In this document: positions 26,698 to 33,098 of the stretch, one piece after another | How the letters are laid out: the number at the start of each line of letters is the position of its first letter | Position numbering within the stretch: the first letter of the stretch is position 1 | Source: an uncultured Caulobacterales bacterium | Lineage (GTDB): Bacteria > Pseudomonadota > Alphaproteobacteria > Caulobacterales > Maricaulaceae | Assembly: GCA_937927825.1 (NCBI GenBank) | Contig: CALFWV010000082.1 | Location: 1-33,098 of the forward strand | Reading direction: 5' to 3' | Length of the DNA stretch: 33,098 nucleotides | Program-made: the position numbers and the translations under genes | Notes under the pieces: model-generated | What the model saw: only the letters and a program-made list of their open reading frames with translations | Told to the model about the DNA's origin: nothing | Databases searched by the model: none

Positions 26698-27179
26698 CAA
26701 AACTCACACATTTAGACGACGCGGGCCGTGTCTCTATGGTTGATGTGACGGAGAAAGCGGCTACCGCTCGCCGCGCGCTCGCTCAAGGCGCTGTGCAGAT
26801 GTCAGAAGAGACGTTCGACCGCGTCCAATCCGACGATAATCCAAAGGGCAATGTGGAAACAACAGCGGAACTTGCGGGCATTATGGCGGCCAAAAAAACC
26901 TCCGACCTTATCCCGCTCTGCCATCCTTTGCCGTTGTCGAAAGTCAAATGCCGGGTTACTCCGGATGCGACGCTGCCCGGGCTGCGCGTGACGGCAGAGG
27001 TGCGCACATTGGGCGTGACAGGTGTAGAGATGGAGGCCTTAACCGCCGTCTCCGCCGCATGTCTGACAATTTACGATATGCTCAAGGCGTCGGATAAGGC
27101 GATGCGGATTACCGACATTAGTCTGGTTGAAAAGCAAGGCGGAAAGAGCGGGGATTGGACCGCCCCGAAAGCGGAGTAA
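26694..27179 (+). CDS. moaC: Cyclic pyranopterin monophosphate synthase MoaC
   Basis: '[25 protein letters not shown]', '[12 protein letters not shown]', '[23 protein letters not shown]'. Confidence 0.97.
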   Translation: MTKLTHLDDAGRVSMVDVTEKAATARRALAQGAVQMSEETFDRVQSDDNPKGNVETTAELAGIMAAKKTSDLIPLCHPLPLSKVKCRVTPDATLPGLRVTAEVRTLGVTGVEMEALTAVSAACLTIYDMLKASDKAMRITDISLVEKQGGKSGDWTAPKAE

Positions 27180-27288
27180 TCCTGCAGACGTCGGCTATTT
27201 CTGCGGTGTGAATGATGTGTTGACCTTACGGATTTGAATTATTATTGCGAACCATTCTTAATTAGCCCTTAGTCTCAAAGTTGCCGCT

Positions 27289-27840
27289 ATGTCTCCGAAT
27301 TTTCGTAAGTATCTGATCCTTGCACATCTTTGGCTGGCCGGGCTGATGGCACCGGCCTTTGCATTACATGCCATATCCGGCGGGCTTTACCTGATGAACA
27401 TCAAAGGTGAGGCGTCGACAGAGCGCGTTTCGCTGCCTGCCGGCGCTACTTTGGATTTTGATGCACCAACTTTAGAGGATGATGTTCGCGCTCTGTTGAA
27501 AACGGCGAATTTGAAACATGATTTTGAATATATCCGAAATCGTGGCACCCTTATTCAACTCCGTCCGACCTCCAAGACATATTTGGAGTTCAAACAAACG
27601 CCGCAGGGTTTATCTGCGACGCGGGTGAAACCGGATACGGTGCGGTCTATGATGGAGTTGCATAAAGGGCATGGTCCGCAGCTTTTCAAAAGCTATCAGA
27701 AGCTGGTGGCTTTGCTTTTATTGGGCGTCGTCCTTGGCGGAATATTGGTAGGGTTGATGGCGAAAGCCTATCGACGCCAGACAATCATCGCCGTGGTGAT
27801 GGGAGTCGTTGTCTTTGTTTTTGTCGGATTTATCGTCTAG
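27289..27840 (+). CDS. PepSY-associated-TM-like membrane protein of unknown function
   Basis: 183 aa; N-terminal TM, soluble middle, 'MELHKGHGPQLFKSYQKLVALLLLGVVLGGILVGLMA' and a C-terminal TM pair. Confidence 0.6.
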   Translation: MSPNFRKYLILAHLWLAGLMAPAFALHAISGGLYLMNIKGEASTERVSLPAGATLDFDAPTLEDDVRALLKTANLKHDFEYIRNRGTLIQLRPTSKTYLEFKQTPQGLSATRVKPDTVRSMMELHKGHGPQLFKSYQKLVALLLLGVVLGGILVGLMAKAYRRQTIIAVVMGVVVFVFVGFIV

Positions 27841-28556
27841 CGCGACTCACGCCCGTCAAAATCAGCGTTGTAATTTACCAGCGCGGGGTCTCTAATTAAT
27901 TGTTCGGCCTTGACCGTGAAGTAAACGGCTTCGCATATGTTTGTCGCGTGATCGCCAATGCGTTCAAGGTTTTTCGCGACGAATAAAAGCTCCGTACAGG
28001 CCGGAATGGTTCTTGGATCCCCCATCATAACGGTAACGAGTTCTCTGAAAATGGAATCATAAAGGTCATCAAGGTCGCTATCCGCCTGCCAGAAATGTAG
28101 CGCCGCGATGGGGTCGCCTTTTAACAAAGTGTCCAGCGCACCCGCGAGTTGTATTCTGACCTGTTTGCCCATGCGGTAAACGGACCGCGCCATATCAATG
28201 CGTTTTTCTTCATTGATAATCATAGCGCGTCTGGCGATGCCTTCTGCGAGATCGCCTACCCGTTCCAGATCAGACGCAATTCGTGTTGCACCGATAATGC
28301 TGCGAAGGTCTTGCGCGACCGGATTGCGCAGCGCGATAATGCGCTGCACAGCTTCATCGATTTTAAACTGCAAGCTATTGGCGGTTTCGTCGCGGTCAAT
28401 GACCTGTTGCGCCATGATGCTGTCGCGTTTTTTAAAAGCCTGCATCGCGTCGCTGACCATTTCGCTCACGATTGTACCGAGATCGGTGAGGTCGTTTGTC
28501 AGTCGAGATAATTCCGCGTCATACCCGGAAACGATGTGAGAGGTATTACTGATCAT
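27837..28556 (-). CDS. phoU: Phosphate-specific transport system accessory protein PhoU
   Basis: 'HIVSGYDAELSRLTNDLTDLGTIVSEMVSDAMQAF', 'RIASDLERVGDLAEGIARRA', 'LLFVAKNLERIGDHATNICEAVYF'. Confidence 0.97.
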   Translation of the reverse strand: MISNTSHIVSGYDAELSRLTNDLTDLGTIVSEMVSDAMQAFKKRDSIMAQQVIDRDETANSLQFKIDEAVQRIIALRNPVAQDLRSIIGATRIASDLERVGDLAEGIARRAMIINEEKRIDMARSVYRMGKQVRIQLAGALDTLLKGDPIAALHFWQADSDLDDLYDSIFRELVTVMMGDPRTIPACTELLFVAKNLERIGDHATNICEAVYFTVKAEQLIRDPALVNYNADFDGRESR

Positions 28557-28707
28557 CTAATTAAGCCTTAAACTGACAGAACAGATGACATGATTCTTGT
28601 CACTGTCCAGTTTTTTGAACCTTAAAAGCGCGCCACATGTCCGACTCATGTGACGCTGCTTCTAAAGTTTTGTGAAGGTTCAGTGACAGTTTTAAGCGCT
28701 CAAGGAC

Positions 28708-30027
28708 CTATTTCACAATATTGGTGACGTAGTTTTCCAGCATTTCCTGACGACCGGAGACCGGGGCCGGGGAGATATTGCGCTTCAAAGCGGCTGCCGC
28801 AACATCATCCAAGCTGGCTTTACCTGCCAGCATATCGGCACCAACGCCGCTGTTCCACCCGGAATAACGAGAGTCTTTAAAGGCTTGGAGCTTGTCATTC
28901 TCTATCATATCCGCCGCATTCATCAGCGCGCGTGCGAGCAAGTCCATTCCGCCGATGTGGCCGTGGAATAAGTCTTCCGCATCACACGACTGACGGCGGA
29001 CTTTGGCATCAAAGTTCGAACCGCCATTTTTGAAACCGCCACCTTTGAGGATGTAATACATCGCTTGCGTTGTCTCGCGCAGGTCATTCGGGAATTGGTC
29101 CGTGTCCCACCCGTTTTGGGGGTCGCCGCGGTTGAAATCGATGGAACCAAAGATACCGAAGGCATTGGCTATTTCGACTTCGTGTTCAAAGCTGTTTCCG
29201 GCCAAAGTGGCGTGGTTCGGCTCGATATTAACCCCGACTTCCTTTTCCAAGCCATATTGCTTGAGGAAGCCAAAGACGGTTCCAACATCGCGGTCATATT
29301 GATGTTTCGTTGGCTCATGTGGCTTGGGCTCAATCCAGATATCGCCTTTAAACCCAATCTTATGTTTGTGCTCGACAACCATGCTCAGGAAACGCCCGAG
29401 TTGTTCCATCTCCTGCCCAACATTCGTGTTCAGGATTGTGTCATAGCCTTCGCGGCCACCCCAAAGCACATAACCGGATCCGCCGAGACGGTGCGTCGCT
29501 TCCAAGCAATGCTTGACCTGTAGCGCGGCGAAAGCGGCGACATCCGGATTTGGGTTCGTTGACGCGCCGGCAATATAGCGGGGATGAGAAAAGTTATTGG
29601 CCGTTCCCCAGAGGAGCTTTGTGCCGTGCTTCTCCATTTTGCCTTCGATCTTATCGACAATCTTTGCGAGGTTTTTGACGTGTTCTTTTGGCGTTTCCGC
29701 ATCCGCCATAACGTCTACATCATGAAAGCAGAAAAAAGGCTGGCCTAAACGGTCAAAGAAATCAAAAGCGGCGTCGAGCTTTGCTTCTGCTGCTTTCTGA
29801 TCATTTTTACCGCGCGCGTGCCAAGGCCGATTAAATGGACCGCCGCCAAAGACATCGGCGCCGTCCCAACAGAAAGTGTGCCAGTAACAGGCCGCAACCC
29901 GCAGATGCTCTTCAATCGTTTTGCCCATGACGACCTTTTTTGGGTCGTAATATTTAAAGGCTAGCGGATTATCGCTGTCCGTGCCTTCAAATTTAATGGG
30001 GTCGATATGGTCGAAATAGCCGCTCAT
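28708..30027 (-). CDS. xylA: Xylose isomerase
   Basis: '[53 protein letters not shown]', '[10 protein letters not shown]', '[16 protein letters not shown]', '[22 protein letters not shown]'. Confidence 0.98.
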   Translation of the reverse strand: MSGYFDHIDPIKFEGTDSDNPLAFKYYDPKKVVMGKTIEEHLRVAACYWHTFCWDGADVFGGGPFNRPWHARGKNDQKAAEAKLDAAFDFFDRLGQPFFCFHDVDVMADAETPKEHVKNLAKIVDKIEGKMEKHGTKLLWGTANNFSHPRYIAGASTNPNPDVAAFAALQVKHCLEATHRLGGSGYVLWGGREGYDTILNTNVGQEMEQLGRFLSMVVEHKHKIGFKGDIWIEPKPHEPTKHQYDRDVGTVFGFLKQYGLEKEVGVNIEPNHATLAGNSFEHEVEIANAFGIFGSIDFNRGDPQNGWDTDQFPNDLRETTQAMYYILKGGGFKNGGSNFDAKVRRQSCDAEDLFHGHIGGMDLLARALMNAADMIENDKLQAFKDSRYSGWNSGVGADMLAGKASLDDVAAAALKRNISPAPVSGRQEMLENYVTNIVK

Positions 30028-31472
30028 GAGTTCAGGTCCTTTGTCGCTTTATAGAGTTTTGTGAAAGTTTCGCGGCGTCCCGCGTAGAGGTCTCGCATGT
30101 CCGCATCCGGTTCGATGATATGTGATATGGCGGGTGGGGTGCAAATCTCTTCGATTTTGTCCTCGCCAAGACAGAGCCGCGCTAAACGCGCCGCGCCAAA
30201 GGCCGGCCCGACGGCAGAGGCCGTGCGGTAGGTCAGCGGCATATCAATTGCGGAGGCGATGATTTCTCCCCACCAATTAGATTGCGAGCCGCCGCCGATG
30301 ACGGACAGCGTCTCTATCGGTGTTCCGCTGGCGCGCAGGACATCGACGCCATCGGCGAGGGCAAAGGCAACGCCTTCCAACGCGGATTGCGCAAGGGTGA
30401 GGGGCGTGTCCTCGTGTGTCATGCCGAAAAAAGCGCCTTTGGCATTAGGATCATTATGCGGTGTGCGCTCGCCTGAAAGATAAGGTAGAAATATGGGCCC
30501 CTGTCCCGGAGTTCGGGCGTTCGCCGTGTCTTCATAGAGACCGGATTCGGTTTCAAACCGCGCGATGCGGGCAACAAAGTCGACGGCGCTGGCGGCGGAA
30601 AGAATCACGCTCATACGGTGCCAGAGATTGGGAAGGGCGTGACAGAAGCTATGTACCGCGCCGTCCGTATTGGATTGATAGCTCTCATCTGCGAGGAAGA
30701 CGACGCCGGATGTGCCCAGAGAGATAAAGCCTTCTCCCGGTTTGATTGTCCCGGATCCGACGGCACCCGCGGCATTATCGCCGCCGCCCGCCGCGATGGG
30801 GACACAAGACATGCCCCATTTCTCTGCAATTTTTGGCAAAAGCGTTCCTGTTGCGTCGGAGCCTTCATAGAGTTTCGGCATATGCGCGCGGGATAATCCC
30901 GTGAGCGCCAGAATTTCATCAGACCAATCGCGTTTGGCGACATTCATCCATAATGTGCCCGCGCTGTCGGACATATCAGAGGCATATTCTCCGCTCATCA
31001 GCAGGCGGACATAATCTTTCGGTAAGAGCACTTTGGAGATTCGTTTGAAATTTTCCGGCTCATGCGCGCGCATCCAATGCAGCTTTGGCGCAGTAAAGCC
31101 CGGCATCGCCAAGTTCCCCGCAATGTCAGTCAGGTCGGGCATATCCGTCATCATTTCATCGCAGGATCCGCCGCTACGACCGTCATTCCACAAAATGGCG
31201 GGGCGGATGATATCGTCGGCCGCATCCAAACAGGTCGCGCCGTGCATTTGTCCGGATAAGCCTATTGCGCGGACGGCCGCGCGGCGCTTTGGGTCGAGTT
31301 TGCGAACGGCTTCATCTACGGCGTGCCACCAACTGGCCGGATCCTGTTCGGACCAAAGGGGCTTTGGCCGCGCGACAATGAGGGCGGCTGAGGCTTGGTC
31401 AATTACGGTTTGCGACGCGTCTGTAATGACGGCTTTCACGCCAGACGTGCCAATGTCGATGCCAAGATACAT
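30024..31472 (-). CDS. xylB: Xylulokinase
   Basis: '[23 protein letters not shown]', '[13 protein letters not shown]', '[30 protein letters not shown]', '[15 protein letters not shown]'. Overlaps xylA by 4 bp. Confidence 0.97.
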   Translation of the reverse strand: MYLGIDIGTSGVKAVITDASQTVIDQASAALIVARPKPLWSEQDPASWWHAVDEAVRKLDPKRRAAVRAIGLSGQMHGATCLDAADDIIRPAILWNDGRSGGSCDEMMTDMPDLTDIAGNLAMPGFTAPKLHWMRAHEPENFKRISKVLLPKDYVRLLMSGEYASDMSDSAGTLWMNVAKRDWSDEILALTGLSRAHMPKLYEGSDATGTLLPKIAEKWGMSCVPIAAGGGDNAAGAVGSGTIKPGEGFISLGTSGVVFLADESYQSNTDGAVHSFCHALPNLWHRMSVILSAASAVDFVARIARFETESGLYEDTANARTPGQGPIFLPYLSGERTPHNDPNAKGAFFGMTHEDTPLTLAQSALEGVAFALADGVDVLRASGTPIETLSVIGGGSQSNWWGEIIASAIDMPLTYRTASAVGPAFGAARLARLCLGEDKIEEICTPPAISHIIEPDADMRDLYAGRRETFTKLYKATKDLNS

Positions 31473-31524
31473 TCAAAGTTTCCCTTACCGGATGTTTCCC
31501 GATTTTCGCGTGGGTGGCAATAAA

Positions 31525-31538
31525 TGACAGCGTTGTCA
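31525..31538. promoter_or_regulatory. Candidate LacI-type operator on the xylB side of the xylB/symporter intergenic region
   Basis: TGACAGCGTTGTCA, one mismatched pair from a perfect palindrome, followed by AATT as at 4671 and 11708. 53 bp upstream of xylB. Confidence 0.78.
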
Positions 31539-31573
31539 AATTATGTAATTTGGAATATTGACTTCGAAGCGAT

Positions 31574-31587
31574 TGACACCGCTGTCA
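31574..31587. promoter_or_regulatory. Candidate LacI-type operator on the symporter side of the intergenic region
   Basis: TGACACCGCTGTCA near-palindrome, about 69 bp upstream of the symporter ATG at 31656. Confidence 0.75.
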
Positions 31588-31655
31588 TAATGGCTGCAAA
31601 GGATAGTTAAAGACCCTGCGGGCTTAGACCTGCGGGCAGACATTAAGGGGAAAAC

Positions 31656-33098
31656 ATGTCTCTCACGACTTTGGACTTCGTCGTCCTGGTATTTTACGCG
31701 ATTATACTTTTCGGGGTGGCGATATATGTCTCGCGGGAACCCAAAGGGACCGTCAAAACAACGGAAGATTATTTTTTAGCGGGCAAATCATTGCCGTGGT
31801 GGGCGATTGGGGCCTCCTTGATTGCAGCAAATATCTCTGCTGAGCAAATCATCGGTATGAGCGGGGAGGGCTACCGCATTGGTCTCGCCATTGCTGCTTA
31901 TGAATGGCAAGCAGCGATTGTTCTTATCATCATCGCGAAATATTTCCTCCCGATTTTTCTGAAACGCGAAATCTACACCATGCCACAATTCTTGGACCAA
32001 AGATTTGGACACGGCGTGAAGACAACAATGTCGATTTATTGGATCGCACTTTATACGGTCGTGAATTTGACCGTTGTATTGTGGCTTGGCGGTTTGGCTG
32101 TTGAGACCTTGACGGGGATGAGTGTTCTCCCTGCTATGGCGGCGCTGGGGGCTTTTGCGATTGCTTACTCAATCTTTGGCGGTCTGAAAGCCGTCGCGCT
32201 GACCGATATCATTCAAGTCGTTATCCTGATTTTGGGCGGTCTGATTATCGCTTGGTTGACCATGTCGATGATTGGCGGCGGGTCTGTCTTTGGCGGACTT
32301 GAGCGGATGTACACAGAGCTCCCCGGTAAGTTCGATATGATTTTCGACAAGGAAACGAACCCAACTGGCTATGAAGCCATGCCTGGGATTTGGACGCTGC
32401 TGGGCGGGTTATGGATTTTGCACCTGAACTATTGGGGTTTTAACCAATATATTATTCAGCGCGCGTTGGGGGCGAAGGATTTGCCGGAAGCGCAAAAGGG
32501 TCTTGTTTTTGCAGCAGCGCTAAAACTCATTATGCCTTTGATTATTGTGCTGCCGGGTATCGCGGCGGTGATGCTGGCGATGCCGGAATTTGGCGCGCTG
32601 GATGCGGATTTGTTGAATGAGAAAACGGATCGGACTTATCCATCTGTCATGGGCCTAATGCCTGCCGGTTTGCGCGGGCTGATTTTCGCGGCCTTGATTG
32701 CGGCGATTGTATCGTCCTTGGCATCAATGGTGAACTCAATTTCGACGATCTTCACAATGGACGTTTATAAGACAAATATCGCGCCTGATCGTGAAGACAG
32801 GCATTATGTCAATGTCGGACGTACGACTTCCATAGTCGCAATGATTATAGCCGTTCTCGTTGCCAAGCCGTTTATTGGGGGGTTCGAGTCCGGGTTTCAA
32901 CTCGTTCAAGATTTAACGGGCTTTATTGCACCGGGCGTGGTGGCGGTGTTCCTCTTAGGCATGTTCTATAAACGGGCAAATTCAACAGGCGCGTTTACGG
33001 CACTCATCATTTCGTTCGTCGTGTCAGGAGTTCTTTATACAATGACCAAGATGGGAATGATTGATTTGACGTTCGTGAACCGCATTTGGATTATCTTC
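31656..33098 (+). CDS. Sodium/solute symporter (SSS/SglT-like), probable xylose or other sugar symporter; truncated at the 3' window edge
   Basis: Absent from the ORF track because it has no stop in the window. ATG at 31656 reads MSLTTLDFVVLVFYAIILFGVAIYVSREPKGTVKTTEDYFLAGKSLPWWAIGASLIAANISAEQIIGMSGEGYRIGLAIAAYEW..., typical of SSS sugar symporters; 481 codons remain open to the end. Confidence 0.93.
   Translation, partial: MSLTTLDFVVLVFYAIILFGVAIYVSREPKGTVKTTEDYFLAGKSLPWWAIGASLIAANISAEQIIGMSGEGYRIGLAIAAYEWQAAIVLIIIAKYFLPIFLKREIYTMPQFLDQRFGHGVKTTMSIYWIALYTVVNLTVVLWLGGLAVETLTGMSVLPAMAALGAFAIAYSIFGGLKAVALTDIIQVVILILGGLIIAWLTMSMIGGGSVFGGLERMYTELPGKFDMIFDKETNPTGYEAMPGIWTLLGGLWILHLNYWGFNQYIIQRALGAKDLPEAQKGLVFAAALKLIMPLIIVLPGIAAVMLAMPEFGALDADLLNEKTDRTYPSVMGLMPAGLRGLIFAALIAAIVSSLASMVNSISTIFTMDVYKTNIAPDREDRHYVNVGRTTSIVAMIIAVLVAKPFIGGFESGFQLVQDLTGFIAPGVVAVFLLGMFYKRANSTGAFTALIISFVVSGVLYTMTKMGMIDLTFVNRIWIIF

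Noticed and set aside
28631-28656. Imperfect hairpin CACATG-N7-CATGTG between xylA and phoU
   Set aside because: Short arms and no T tract; could be chance.
1-33098. CRISPR arrays, transposases, integrases, tRNA or rRNA genes
   Set aside because: No regularly spaced short repeats, mobile-element proteins or recognisable tRNA/rRNA sequence were seen on either strand.

Overview
The window looks like an alphaproteobacterial (Caulobacterales/Maricaulales-like) carbohydrate-utilisation region followed by housekeeping genes. From left to right: (1) the 3' part of a secreted VCBS/RTX repeat protein. (2) A LacI-family regulator, a small secreted carbohydrate-binding-like protein and a secreted TPR protein. 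(3) A tightly packed minus-strand array of four flavin-dependent tryptophan-halogenase-like genes, divergent from a TonB-dependent receptor. (4) An unsaturated-uronate module: RpiB/LacA-family isomerase, KduD/DhuD-like SDR, TRAP transporter and secreted beta-helix protein. (5) A TauE/SafE permease and a molybdenum-cofactor cluster: XdhC-like, MobA/MocA-like, moaA, moaD, moaE, moaB and moaC. (6) A PepSY-TM-like membrane protein and phoU. (7) xylA-xylB divergent from an SSS-family symporter that runs off the window end. The main observation is a repeated palindrome, TGACAnCGnTGTCA (perfect or near-perfect), at 4671, 11708, 31525 and 31574. It places the halogenase array/TonB receptor, the carbohydrate-binding-like gene, xylAB and the symporter in one predicted LacI-type pentose regulon. 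In addition, the third halogenase paralogue has lost the catalytic Lys, the second Glu of EPLEST and the WxWxIP motif, while its three neighbours keep all of them. A separate direct-repeat motif (ACCAATT-N6-ACCAATT) precedes the uronate module.
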